From: Litchfieldia alkalitelluris
GTDB taxonomy: Bacteria; Bacillota; Bacilli; Bacillales; Salisediminibacteriaceae
Reading direction: 5' to 3'
Length of the DNA stretch: 64,000 bases
NCBI RefSeq assembly: GCF_002153425.1
Contig: NZ_KZ119600.1
Location: forward strand, 1,091,714-1,155,713
A program made the position numbers and the translations under genes. Position 1 is the first letter of the stretch; every line of letters starts with the position of its first letter. The notes under the pieces are model-generated. The model was given only the letters and a program-made list of their open reading frames with translations. It had not been told where the DNA came from and ran no database searches. Shown here one piece after another: positions 8,723 to 17,740 of the stretch.

Positions 8723-9784
8723 ATGTCGGTTGTCCAGTTAATAACTCGTACGATGCCGTTTTTTATTTCCCGAATTGTTGTATATGCAATATTTGGAGTC
8801 ATTTCTTTATTATTTTTAGGTCTAATGATAGGTTTAGGAGTCCTATTTGCAAGGTGGTTTGAATTTGCATCAATGGGCTTCGTATTAATGATTATCGCAT
8901 CATTTTTTGCAGTGTTAGCCATATTGCGGTTTATTGAAAGATATTTCCTCTATATGGTTAAAGTTGGCCATATAGCCGTTGTAACGGAGCTTCTTAGGAA
9001 AGGAAATGTTCCAGAAGGAAAAGGCCAAATTGAATACGGTAAAGATCAAGTTATAGCGAATTTTGGTTCAGCAAATGTGGCGTTTGTACTGGATAAAATC
9101 ATTTATGCGGCAGTGAGACAAATTCAACGCTGGATGATGAGGATTGGAAACTTTCTAAACTTCATACCAGGTGCAAAAAATATTATTGGTATCCTAAGTA
9201 AAGTAATGGAAGTAAGTTTACGTTATGTGGATGAAGCAATTTTAAGTTATATTATGTTAAAAAAGAGTGAGGCTGCAGAGTCAGAAGTAGCCGCTGGGGA
9301 AGAAGCAGAAAAAGGTGAAGAAGGTGCCTCGGAAAAAGGTGAAATTAATGTCTGGAAGGCAGCTTGTGATGGTGTCGTTTTATATGCACAGAGCTGGAAA
9401 AAAGTAATTATGACAGCTGGGGGAATAGTAGCCTTTATCTACATTTTAAACTTTGTTTTATTCATTGGTTCTGTTATTCCATTAATGGGTATAGCAAGAA
9501 TGATGGCTCCAAACGCTGGAGTAGAAGCAGTTTTTGGTTATTTTGCCCTTGTTGGTGCATATATCATTACTGCAATGGTGAAACGGGCAATTGTCGACCC
9601 AATAGCCATGATTGCTATGGTAAGGACCTATCAGTTAAATATTCAAGATATGGAACCGAAAATGGATCTACAACAAAAGCTATTGAAAGTTTCGTCTAAA
9701 TTCAGACAGCTATTTAATAAAAGTAAAACAGAGACTACTAATACTGAAGCTGCACAGGCAGATCCAGGAGTCTCAACGACTTAA
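8723..9784 (+). CDS. Multi-span membrane protein of unknown function
   Basis: A 353-residue protein. Hydrophobic spans are seen near residues 8-40, 50-75, 225-250 and 260-290. A long amphipathic central part (about 85-185) is followed by an acidic linker rich in Glu, Ala and Gly (about 180-210), then two further spans and a polar tail ending in TNTEAAQADPGVSTT. I do not recognise a family with a known activity. It has its own ribosome binding site and no operon partner; a terminator follows at 10066. Confidence 0.7.
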   Translation: MSVVQLITRTMPFFISRIVVYAIFGVISLLFLGLMIGLGVLFARWFEFASMGFVLMIIASFFAVLAILRFIERYFLYMVKVGHIAVVTELLRKGNVPEGKGQIEYGKDQVIANFGSANVAFVLDKIIYAAVRQIQRWMMRIGNFLNFIPGAKNIIGILSKVMEVSLRYVDEAILSYIMLKKSEAAESEVAAGEEAEKGEEGASEKGEINVWKAACDGVVLYAQSWKKVIMTAGGIVAFIYILNFVLFIGSVIPLMGIARMMAPNAGVEAVFGYFALVGAYIITAMVKRAIVDPIAMIAMVRTYQLNIQDMEPKMDLQQKLLKVSSKFRQLFNKSKTETTNTEAAQADPGVSTT

Positions 9785-9870
9785 AACAATTGTCTTTAAT
9801 AAATAATAAATGATGTTTATGTGCTAGTATTTTATTAATACTGTTCCAATAGGCCAATAAATAAGGGAAA

Positions 9871-9997
9871 GTTGATGAGACTGTAGCAAGCGAGACTCCT
9901 GCGGGATCAAAGGAAGGGGTGAGACCCCACAGACGCTATGCGTCGAGGAGGCTCACCAGCCGCCCGCGGAAAGCGAGCTTGCGCAAGTCTCATCAAC
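9871..9997 (+). repeat. Dispersed GC-rich element with terminal inverted repeats (GTTGATGAGACT type)
   Basis: A 127-bp element framed by GTTGATGAGACT and AGTCTCATCAAC. Its interior holds the core GACTCCTGCGGGAT, GACCCCACAG, GAGGAGGCTCACCAGCCGCC and CGCGGAAAGCGAG, which recurs at 35778-36037, 51268-51449, 52422-52547 and 62481-62550. The GC content is well above that of the flanks and the element can fold into a multi-branched hairpin. No ORF of its own. Similar elements are known from Bacillaceae genomes, but I cannot name the family. Confidence 0.8.
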
Positions 9998-10065
9998 CTT
10001 TATATTAGATTAACTTTTATTTTAGAGTGCCTTAATAAAGGGAAGTACTTTTAATAATCAACGAG

Positions 10066-10102
10066 TCACGCTGTGATAGGAAACAGCGTGGCTTTTCTTT
10101 TT
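10066..10102 (+). terminator. Rho-independent terminator
   Basis: TCACGCTGT and ACAGCGTG(G) form a stem with an 8-nt loop followed by a T-rich stretch. It would end transcripts from the 8723-9784 gene before the TetM-like gene. Confidence 0.8.
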
Positions 10103-10145
10103 GCTGATATAATAGAGTAATAGAAATGAAAATAGAGGTGTCATC

Positions 10146-12113
10146 ATGAAGAAGACAATCGGTATTTTTGCACACGTAGACGCAGGTAAGACAACGTTCA
10201 CAGAACAATTACTCTATCATACAGACAGTATTCAAACACGAGGGCGAGTCGATCATAAAGATTCCTTTCTAGATAATCACGATATTGAGAAGGAGAGGGG
10301 AATCACTGTTTTTGCCGATCAGGCGATCATGAACTACCAAGGGTCTACTTACTATATTGTAGATACCCCAGGACATGTTGATTTTTCCCCTGAAATGGAG
10401 CGGGCTATACAAACGTTAGATTATGCGATCATAATTGTAAGTGCAGTGGAAGGAATTCAAGGGCATACAGAAACAGTTTGGAAGCTACTAAGAGAATACA
10501 GTGTTCCAACCTTTTTTTTCATAAACAAGATTGATCGTGAAGGTGCGGATGCAGACCGAGTTTTCCAAGAAATAAGAAGCGAATTAACAGTTGATGTTTG
10601 TAAACTTACTCCTAATATTGGAATAAAGGATATGAATGACGATCTAATAGAATTTCTGGCAGAACGGGATGAAGCTCTATTCGATCACTATTTAGAAAGT
10701 GGGTATGATCAAGCTCTTTGGTTAAAAGAGTTGAAGAATTTTATTAAGGAAAATAAAGTTTTTCCATGTGCAGCTGGATCAGCACTGAAAGACGAGGGGA
10801 TTGTCCAGTTCCTTGAAAACTTGAGTGTTCTTACAGAAACGGAATACGCCGAACGGGAAAATGAAAGTTTTGCAGGACGAGTTTATAAAATTAGGCATGA
10901 TGGTGTTACAAGGTTAACTTTCATTAAGGCGATCCAAGGAAGCTTAAAGGTAAGAGATATGCTGCGTTATGGAAATGGTCGCGATGATGTAGATGAAAAG
11001 TCCGAAAAAATTACGGAAATTAGAAAGTATAATGGACCCAAATATAAAGTTGTAGATGAAGTGACAGCAGGAGACTTGTTTGCAGTGACAGGCTTATCGG
11101 AAGCTGTGGATGGTGATGGTGTAGGAGAGTTAATGGAACGATCGACATATTTCATGGTTCCAACGATGATGGCTAAAGTCATCTTTCAAAATCAATCAAT
11201 AAATGAAAAAGAAGCGTTGCGTCATTTTCAAATACTTGATGTAGAAGATTCTTCGTTGCAGGTAACATGGAGAGAGTCATCACAGAGTATTTACCTCCAA
11301 GTAATGGGGACGATTCAGCTTGAAGTTCTCGTGCAAGTGGTGAAGGAACGGTTTGGTTATGATATTGCTTTTGGTGATCCTGAGATTCTTTACAGAGAAA
11401 CAATTGAATTACCTACAAATGGATATGGCCATTTTGAGCCATTGGGGCATTATGCAGAAGTCCATTTGCAGCTAGAACCAGGTGAACGTAACAGTGGTAT
11501 TATTTTTTATAATCATTGCCACGCAAATGACTTATCCATCGGCAACCAAAATCTGATTCGACACCACCTATTCGAGCGTGACCATCATGGCCTCTTGACA
11601 GGGGCGCCTCTTACAGATTTAAAGATTACTTTATTGACAGGCCGCGCCCATAACAAACACACTTCTGGCGGAGACTTTCGAGAGGCAACCTATAGGGCAT
11701 TGCGTCAGGGACTGGAAAAAACAAAGTCTGTTCTTCTCGAACCTTATTATGACTTTAAACTGAAGGTGGATATGGATCATATAGGAAGAGTACTGTCCGA
11801 TTTACAACTGGCACATGGATATTTTTCTCCACCAGAGAATGTAGGAGGTAAAGTCATCGTAACTGGCAGAGTCCCTGTTTCAACATTTATGCATTATAGC
11901 TCTGAGTTTGCAGCAATCACACAAGGGAAGGGTTCCCTGCAACTAGTATATGGAGGGTATGACCGTTGTCATAATCAGGAGGAAGTGATCGAGAGGATAG
12001 GCTACAACAAAAATGCAGATCCGGAATATACTTCTTCATCCATTTTTTGTGCCAAAGGAAAGGGGTATACAGTTCCATGGGATAAAGCCGAAGATGAGAT
12101 GCATTGTTTGTAA
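10146..12113 (+). CDS. TetM/EF-G-like ribosomal protection GTPase
   Basis: A 655-residue translational GTPase. G1 is AHVDAGKTTF near the N-terminus, switch II DTPGHVDFS, G4 NKID. The overall length matches the tetracycline ribosomal protection proteins (about 640) rather than EF-G (about 690), and the opening MKKTIGIFAHVDAGKTT is typical of them. Such proteins bind the ribosomal A-site region and dislodge tetracycline. Chromosomal Bacillaceae members of this branch have not always been shown to confer resistance, so drug protection is inference. It has its own ribosome binding site and stands alone between terminators. Confidence 0.8.
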   Translation: MKKTIGIFAHVDAGKTTFTEQLLYHTDSIQTRGRVDHKDSFLDNHDIEKERGITVFADQAIMNYQGSTYYIVDTPGHVDFSPEMERAIQTLDYAIIIVSAVEGIQGHTETVWKLLREYSVPTFFFINKIDREGADADRVFQEIRSELTVDVCKLTPNIGIKDMNDDLIEFLAERDEALFDHYLESGYDQALWLKELKNFIKENKVFPCAAGSALKDEGIVQFLENLSVLTETEYAERENESFAGRVYKIRHDGVTRLTFIKAIQGSLKVRDMLRYGNGRDDVDEKSEKITEIRKYNGPKYKVVDEVTAGDLFAVTGLSEAVDGDGVGELMERSTYFMVPTMMAKVIFQNQSINEKEALRHFQILDVEDSSLQVTWRESSQSIYLQVMGTIQLEVLVQVVKERFGYDIAFGDPEILYRETIELPTNGYGHFEPLGHYAEVHLQLEPGERNSGIIFYNHCHANDLSIGNQNLIRHHLFERDHHGLLTGAPLTDLKITLLTGRAHNKHTSGGDFREATYRALRQGLEKTKSVLLEPYYDFKLKVDMDHIGRVLSDLQLAHGYFSPPENVGGKVIVTGRVPVSTFMHYSSEFAAITQGKGSLQLVYGGYDRCHNQEEVIERIGYNKNADPEYTSSSIFCAKGKGYTVPWDKAEDEMHCL

Positions 12114-12300
12114 ATGTCAATGTTGCATGCTTGAAGAATGTGTTGGTCCACTACACTTTATTAATGAATTAGTACACTAAAATATTTTATAAAAAACTGA
12201 AATATGAATGAATTTAAAAAATGTGGATAATTTTGTGCATTTTTTTTTGAAAAGTGGTGAATATATAAATAATTTCAAATAAGGAAAGGAGGCATGTATC

Positions 12301-12471
12301 ATGGAAGTAGATATGAGTATCGATGAGGTACTTGATGAACTGATGCAACTTAAGACTGAAATGGGAGTTCTGAATAAGAAGAAGCTGAAGAAATCTCATC
12401 CACGGTTAATGAGAAATGCCCTTTACCATTTCCCAAATTGGGAATCAGCAGTAGAGAAGACGATTTCTTAG
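12301..12471 (+). CDS. Small conserved-looking protein of unknown function
   Basis: A 56-residue ORF with an excellent ribosome binding site (AAGGAGG, 9-nt spacing before ATG 12301) and a terminator right behind it. The product begins MEVDMSIDEVLDELMQLKTE, an amphipathic helix, continues with a basic NKKKLKKSHPRLMRN stretch and ends LYHFPNWESAVEKTIS. No membrane span, Cys or known motif. Signals for expression are strong; the function is not recognised. Confidence 0.75.
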   Translation: MEVDMSIDEVLDELMQLKTEMGVLNKKKLKKSHPRLMRNALYHFPNWESAVEKTIS

Positions 12472-12503
12472 GAATCTACATATGGTAGGTTGTCTCGAGT
12501 GAA

Positions 12504-12546
12504 ATAGGCCCTCTGACATATTAATAGTCAGGGGCCTATTTTTTTA
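12504..12546 (+). terminator. Rho-independent terminator
   Basis: TAGGCCCTCTGAC pairs with GTCAGGGGCCTA around an ATATTAATA loop, followed by seven T. It ends the 56-residue gene and may also serve the convergent gene at 12568. Confidence 0.85.
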
Positions 12547-12567
12547 CTAGTTAACAGTTGTCTTTAA

Positions 12568-14580
12568 CTACTCTTTCTCAGTTATAATGCGATAATAATC
12601 ATTATCGAGTATTTGCCTAGAATAATAAAACTTACTGTCTATGATCGCAGATATCCAATCGATATAGTCACTATCAACGTCAATATCGGAATCATTAGGA
12701 ATAAATTCTTGTGTAATGGCATTATATTTACCTTTATCTGTTATAAAACTCTTATCTTGAAAGATTACTAATGGATCTTCATTTGAAAATATATCTCTAC
12801 CCATTAGGAGACGTGAATCATATTCAAGTCCAAAGAGGTTCAAAAGTGTTGGTAAAATATCAAGACTAGAACTCGGCTTATCAATCGTTATTGAATCGAT
12901 TCCTTTATGATATAAAATGAAAGGGGCTTGATGTAATTCGAATGTTTCATCCACAGGGTGTCCAATAAATTCACTAATGACATCATTATCTAAGCCATAA
13001 GGATAGTGATCTGCACTAATTGCAATAACGGTTTTTTCTGCAACACCAGCCCCCTCTAATTTTTCCAAAAGATGTTCTAGGGCGAGATCTAGTTCAATTT
13101 GAGTTGCTAAATATGCTTTCCCTTGTGTTGAAATGGGTAGGTCTTCTACATACTTTCGGTTTTTCATTGCCATTTGATTTCCGCCAAAGTTGTACTGTAG
13201 GTGTCCACTCACCGTCATGTAATAGGCATGGAAAGGTTCATCTTCCATGTACTCAGGGATTGTAACCTCGAACATTTCCAAATCTGACCGTGGCCACGCT
13301 TCTTCGATGACGAGTCCATTTCCAATTCCTTTGTAATGATAGCCTAAGTTTGGGTGGGAAATGTCACGATAATAATAGTCATAAGTGTGATTATGATAGG
13401 CCATTGTCTTATACTCTATATCATTTAATTGATTTCCCATCACGAAAGGGAGGTCTATATTGCTTGACTGTTGAAAACTCCAAGTTCCACTCTTTGGAAT
13501 AAGTCCTGTCATAGCCACATATTCCCCATCAGACGTACTGACTTCCCAAAGGGGGGTATAAAAATTAGTAAACTGATAACCTTCGTTTGCAAGTTTATGT
13601 AATGTTGGTGTCACTTCTTCATGTATAGCATATGGGGCTAAAGCTTCAGCTGTAATTAATATGAGATTAAAACCTTCAAATATTCCAGTGAAATCATTAT
13701 GAGCAGTTGGAGGGACACTATCGAAATACTGATGCATTTCAATGATTTCTTCCCTGTCCTCACCATCTATAAGTGATTCAAAATTTGTATCTATCGCGTG
13801 ATACTGAATCTCTTCTTCCATAAGTGGTTGTATATCTGAAATAGTTTCTTCTTCCCTGTGCCTGACAATCTTCCTATCTAAAATAGGTTCTTCTTGAGTA
13901 GCTACGGGCATTGAGACAAATACGTCCGTTACCTCTAAAGATGGGGACCAACCAGTAAGTTGCCTTTGAAGGTCTATTCTCATTGAGGTCACAAGTCCAA
14001 GTCTTTCCATGGAAAGAACAGAATTACTGTTATTAAAGTAAAGATCGTGGGCCGACTGACGTTCCTGTCCAGAAGCGAGTATTGCCCCAATTCCTAGTAA
14101 GTGAAAGGCGATTGCTGCTCCTATTAATAGGCTGCGAAAGCGCCATGATTTTTTTTCGAATGAAATGTTTTTCTGAAAAATTAGTAGGATAATCACAGGT
14201 ATAAAAACAGCAATGATCCAAGACATATTTTGATAAATTAGCATCCATATATCCTGGGAAAAATCTAAAATTTGTGTCGCGTTTCCTGCTGAATATACAC
14301 TATAGAAGTTTGTGAATGTGGAGTGATAAATAAGCTGAGAAGTAAAAAAAAAGCTAGAAAGAGACAGCAGGAATATGGAAATAATTACATTTATCATCTT
14401 GTTGAAGCAAGTGGAAAGAATGAAAAATATAACAGCAAGAGAGAGTGAGAATATGATTGAAATAACTATACCCATGGATATGAGGTTTTCAGTAGTTCCT
14501 ATCCTCAAAAGAACTTCCATAAATGTAATTGCTAGAAAAAAATAAAATAATAGATAGTTAGACTTTAAAAACCGCATCAT
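12568..14580 (-). CDS. LtaS-like sulfatase-superfamily phosphoglycerol transferase
   Basis: A 670-residue membrane enzyme. Five hydrophobic spans fill about residues 9-170, then a linker and an extracellular alkaline phosphatase-fold domain from about 295. Metal and nucleophile residues of the LtaS type can be placed: Glu312 (ITAEAL), Thr349 (VSTSDGEY), Asp524 and His525 (ISADHYPYG), and His460 (VSGHLQYN). The family moves glycerol phosphate from phosphatidylglycerol onto teichoic acid or related polymers. The ATG follows GGAGGAGAAGGGGGG; the next ATG (14577) is equally possible. The gene is monocistronic. Whether it is a true LTA synthase, a primase or a sugar-polymer modifier is open. Confidence 0.8.
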   Translation of the reverse strand: MMRFLKSNYLLFYFFLAITFMEVLLRIGTTENLISMGIVISIIFSLSLAVIFFILSTCFNKMINVIISIFLLSLSSFFFTSQLIYHSTFTNFYSVYSAGNATQILDFSQDIWMLIYQNMSWIIAVFIPVIILLIFQKNISFEKKSWRFRSLLIGAAIAFHLLGIGAILASGQERQSAHDLYFNNSNSVLSMERLGLVTSMRIDLQRQLTGWSPSLEVTDVFVSMPVATQEEPILDRKIVRHREEETISDIQPLMEEEIQYHAIDTNFESLIDGEDREEIIEMHQYFDSVPPTAHNDFTGIFEGFNLILITAEALAPYAIHEEVTPTLHKLANEGYQFTNFYTPLWEVSTSDGEYVAMTGLIPKSGTWSFQQSSNIDLPFVMGNQLNDIEYKTMAYHNHTYDYYYRDISHPNLGYHYKGIGNGLVIEEAWPRSDLEMFEVTIPEYMEDEPFHAYYMTVSGHLQYNFGGNQMAMKNRKYVEDLPISTQGKAYLATQIELDLALEHLLEKLEGAGVAEKTVIAISADHYPYGLDNDVISEFIGHPVDETFELHQAPFILYHKGIDSITIDKPSSSLDILPTLLNLFGLEYDSRLLMGRDIFSNEDPLVIFQDKSFITDKGKYNAITQEFIPNDSDIDVDSDYIDWISAIIDSKFYYSRQILDNDYYRIITEKE

Positions 14581-14727
14581 ACAAAATCCCCCCCTTCTCC
14601 TCCAATTCTATTATATTTTTACAACTATTTCGACCATATTCGGAAATATATTAATGACATAATGTTTACAATATAAGACAAAACATTCATATATCCTTTG
14701 TGTTACTATTATGATATTATTATACAT

Positions 14728-14743
14728 ATACCTGTAAGGGTAT
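14728..14743 (+). promoter_or_regulatory. CstR-like operator 1
   Basis: ATACCTGTAAGGGTAT, a member of the ATAC-N8-GTAT set found seven times in this sulfur region. It lies 55 nt upstream of the tiny ORF at 14798 and just after a possible -10 (TATACA, 14721-14726). Confidence 0.7.
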
Positions 14744-14797
14744 TTAGGGAAGTATTCCTTGTTAGAAATAATATTGTGATGAAAGTAGGTGCAGGAA

Positions 14798-14845
14798 ATG
14801 ACAGAGAAGAAAAAAATTGATGATTCTTGTGGCACTGGTGGTTGA
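14798..14845 (+). CDS. Fifteen-codon ORF with a Cys-Gly-rich end, downstream of a CstR-like operator
   Basis: ATG 14798 opens MTEKKKIDDSCGTGG and stops at TGA 14843-14845. A weak purine-rich site (GTAGGTGCAGG) lies upstream. The ORF sits 55 nt after an operator shared with the sulfur genes, and its only Cys is in a flexible SCGTGG tail. That makes a thiol-reactive peptide or leader possible. After the TGA the frame stays open for 18 more codons (GITSNSRDEVRKQKKMPSV, then TGA); readthrough cannot be excluded or shown. It may instead be a short leader on a regulatory RNA that ends at the 15052 terminator. Confidence 0.35.
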   Translation: MTEKKKIDDSCGTGG

Positions 14846-15051
14846 GGAATAACATCAAATTCTAGGGACGAGGTAAGAAAACAGAAAAAGATGCCATCTG
14901 TTTGACCTGGTACCTGGGTTTGGCTCCTGGTAGGAGTCTATCTGTTGATATCGAAAGTGTTCTTCTAAGGCTACCGTGAAAAAATAGGTTTTGTTTGTTG
15001 GAACAACCTAAGATTAACTCGCTTCCATCCCCTTGCTATCACGCAATGTAT

Positions 15052-15097
15052 AAAAAAGGATAAGGTAGAGAATTTCTCTACTTTATCCTTTTTTTTA
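15052..15097. terminator. Bidirectional rho-independent terminator
   Basis: AAAGGATAAGGTAGAG and CTCTACTTTATCCTTT form a long stem around AATTT with an A-run on one side and eight T on the other. It can end both the rightward transcript from 14728 and the leftward CoA-disulfide reductase gene. Confidence 0.9.
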
Positions 15098-15110
15098 TTC
15101 GAAACAATCA

Positions 15111-16772
15111 TTATTTATTTGATACTAATCCTTTAGCCACTGAATATGTCTTCCAGCCACCATCTAAATTAATAGCATCATAACCGTTTTCTAATAAAAT
15201 TCGAGTAGCTAGATATCCACGAAGACCGACTTGACAATTGATGTAAATGGACTCACCTTTTGGTAGTTCGTCTAAGCGGCCTCTTAGATCACCTAATGGA
15301 ATGTTGATTGAACCTTCAATATAACCACCTTTTAATTCTGAAGGCTCTCTTACATCGATTAAAACTCCCCCGTCCGCAACAACGGAATCAATTTCATCCC
15401 ATTGCACAGTTTTGATACTGTCTTCTAACATATTAGAAGCGACATAACCTGCCATGTTGACAGGATCTTTTGCCGATGAAAATGGAGGTGCATAAGATAA
15501 CTCCAAATCAGTTAAGTCATAAACGTCTAACTCACCTTTAATCGCCGTTGCGATGACGTCAATCCTTTTTTCAACGCCTGTAACACCTACTGCCTGTGCA
15601 CCAAAAACCTTTCCATTCTCAGGAGAGAATAAGAGCTTAAAGTGTATCGGATTTGCCCCTGGATAATATCCAGCATGTGATCCAGGATGGATATGAACAA
15701 CACGATAGTCAATACCTTGCTGCTTAAGTGTTTTTTCATTGTTTCCAGTGGCTGCAATAGTATATTCGAACACTTTTACTACTGCAGTTCCGAGAGTACC
15801 GTGATATTTTTTCCCACGTCCGTAAATGTTATCTGCCACAATTCTTGCTTGACGATTGGCAGGACCAGCAAGGGGAATCATTGCAGGTGCCTGGCTCACG
15901 TAATCTACCACTTCAATGGCATCACCAACAGCAAAGATACTAGGGTCATCTGTTTGTAAAAACTCGTTAACTAGTATTCCACCGCGATTTCCAAGTGGTA
16001 AACCAGCATCTCTTGCCAATTCATTTTCTGGTCTGACACCGATGGAAAGGATGATCATATCAGTAATAACCTCTGTGCCACTGTTCAAAATAACTTTTTT
16101 ACCACGATCCTCAAAAGCCTTAACCCCATCTTCTAAAATGAGGTTGACCCCATGAGCTTTTAACTTATCATGAACGATAGCAGCCATTTCAAAGTCAATT
16201 GGAGCAAGAACTTGATTTGCCATCTCAACAAGGGTTACCTCTATTCCTAGTTCTACTAAATTTTCAACCATTTCTAAACCAATAAATCCTCCACCTACAA
16301 CGACTGCGGATTGAGGCTTCTCTTCTGTCACGTATTTCTTTATGCGATCAGTGTCTGGGACATTTCTCAATGTAAATAAATGTTCCGCATCATTGATTCC
16401 AGGGATTGGTGGAACAATTGGCTTCGCACCAGGTGATAATAATAATACATCATACGATTCTTCATATTGTTCACCTGTACTTAAATTGCGAACTTCTACT
16501 GTTTTATTGTCTCTATTAATTTTTACAACTTCTGTTAAGTTGCGGATGTCGAGGTTATATTTCTTACTCATGCCTTCCACAGTTTGGACGAGGAGCTTTT
16601 CACGCTTGTTAATGGTTCCGCCAATATAATATGGTAGACCACAGTTGGCAAAGGATACATACTCTCCTCTTTCAAACATAATGATTTCTGATTTTTCATC
16701 TAGTCGTCTTAAACGTGCAGCAGCTGTAGCCCCTCCAGCGACTCCCCCAACAATAATAATTTTCTTTGTCAT
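15111..16772 (-). CDS. cdr: CoA-disulfide reductase with C-terminal rhodanese domain (CoADR-RHD)
   Basis: A 553-residue flavoprotein. The FAD Rossmann motif VGGVAGGATAAAR opens the protein, the redox Cys44 sits in SFANCGLPYY, an NAD(P)H-binding motif (VVVGGGFIGLEM) follows near residue 160, and a rhodanese domain fills about 460-553 with active Cys513 (NCQVGLRG). CoADR-RHD enzymes reduce CoA persulfide/polysulfide or disulfide with NAD(P)H and release H2S. The ATG follows GAAAGGGGAAATAAAC. An ATAC..GTAT operator lies 85 nt upstream, so the gene probably belongs to the CstR regulon. Confidence 0.9.
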   Translation of the reverse strand: MTKKIIIVGGVAGGATAAARLRRLDEKSEIIMFERGEYVSFANCGLPYYIGGTINKREKLLVQTVEGMSKKYNLDIRNLTEVVKINRDNKTVEVRNLSTGEQYEESYDVLLLSPGAKPIVPPIPGINDAEHLFTLRNVPDTDRIKKYVTEEKPQSAVVVGGGFIGLEMVENLVELGIEVTLVEMANQVLAPIDFEMAAIVHDKLKAHGVNLILEDGVKAFEDRGKKVILNSGTEVITDMIILSIGVRPENELARDAGLPLGNRGGILVNEFLQTDDPSIFAVGDAIEVVDYVSQAPAMIPLAGPANRQARIVADNIYGRGKKYHGTLGTAVVKVFEYTIAATGNNEKTLKQQGIDYRVVHIHPGSHAGYYPGANPIHFKLLFSPENGKVFGAQAVGVTGVEKRIDVIATAIKGELDVYDLTDLELSYAPPFSSAKDPVNMAGYVASNMLEDSIKTVQWDEIDSVVADGGVLIDVREPSELKGGYIEGSINIPLGDLRGRLDELPKGESIYINCQVGLRGYLATRILLENGYDAINLDGGWKTYSVAKGLVSNK

Positions 16773-16856
16773 GTTTATTTCCCCTTTCTATATTTAAACA
16801 AATGAAATGAGTATATGACTTCACAATAAATTCTACACTTACACTTATTTTTACAT

Positions 16857-16872
16857 ATACCCCTATAGGTAT
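16857..16872. promoter_or_regulatory. CstR-like operator 2, in the divergent region cdr / membrane gene
   Basis: ATACCCCTATAGGTAT, a near-palindrome with ATACC/GGTAT ends. It lies between the leftward cdr and the rightward 17027 operon. A TTGACA for the rightward operon begins only at about 16918, so the site is better placed to control cdr, but both are possible. Confidence 0.72.
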
Positions 16873-17026
16873 ATAAAGAGTATATTACATAAACTAGAAA
16901 AAATCTAGAGTGAGTTATTTGACACTTTTGTGACGGAAATAAAATTAACTTTATGAATGCCTTTCATCAAACTTTCACATTACTTGTTTATCATGGTCCA
17001 TGGAACTTATGGATGAAGGTGATGAC

Positions 17027-17740
17027 ATGAATGCAATACAGGTTGGCCCTGCGATTATTCAGCAATCGTGGATTGTAATAGGGAGCGGGCTGGTGGTTGG
17101 ATACTTATTATTAACATTCAGTTCTCCATTTAAAGGAGAAGGGGGAAAGGAGATTCGAGAGACTATTGGCAATAGCGTAATCACTTTTATTCTGACCTTC
17201 TTATTTGGAACTTTTATATTTCAAATAGACATGGTTATTCGAGACCCTATTGCAGTAATGAGTTATCCAAGCGGTGAGCAAGAACTTTACCTAGCAACGA
17301 TATTTACAATCACTTACTTAATGTATTCTAGTATAAAAAATAAGGTGGGACCGTTTGAATATGTACATGGACTTTTGTACTACCTCTTACCAACTAGCTT
17401 TATATTTGAATTTTGGGTGCAAAGGAATGGAAGGGAAATGTGGGACGGCATTTCGGTGATCCTTCCTTGGGATAATCATCCAATATCATTATATATGTTG
17501 GTTTTTTCAGCAATTCTATTAATTATTTTATTAAAAATAGAGTCAGTGAAAGTTGAACAAAAAGTGATCAATATATTATTAATATGGACCATTACATTGA
17601 ATTTGACTGCTCTCCTAGATGACTATCCTGTTTATTTTGGAATACCAGTCACGCAATGGTTCTACCTGTTTCTCTTATCTATTGTATTAGGTTTAGTAGT
17701 TATAAATCAGATAAAAAAGAAGGGGTTTTATAAATGGTAG
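17027..17740 (+). CDS. Multi-span membrane protein in the ccdA-tlpA operon, function unknown
   Basis: A 237-residue hydrophobic protein with about seven spans and short charged loops. I take ATG 17027 because GAAGGTGATG lies just upstream; the frame is open from 17000. No Cys pair or known motif is evident. The gene overlaps ccdA by 7 nt, so it is translated with the thiol-export genes. Its topology and place suggest a membrane partner for thiol or disulfide transfer, but that is guesswork from context. Confidence 0.7.
   Translation: MNAIQVGPAIIQQSWIVIGSGLVVGYLLLTFSSPFKGEGGKEIRETIGNSVITFILTFLFGTFIFQIDMVIRDPIAVMSYPSGEQELYLATIFTITYLMYSSIKNKVGPFEYVHGLLYYLLPTSFIFEFWVQRNGREMWDGISVILPWDNHPISLYMLVFSAILLIILLKIESVKVEQKVINILLIWTITLNLTALLDDYPVYFGIPVTQWFYLFLLSIVLGLVVINQIKKKGFYKW

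Noticed and set aside
14846-14905. Selenoprotein readthrough of the tiny ORF
   Set aside because: Not accepted as an annotation: no convincing SECIS hairpin follows the TGA and no Sec genes are in the window. It is kept only as a possibility in the findings.
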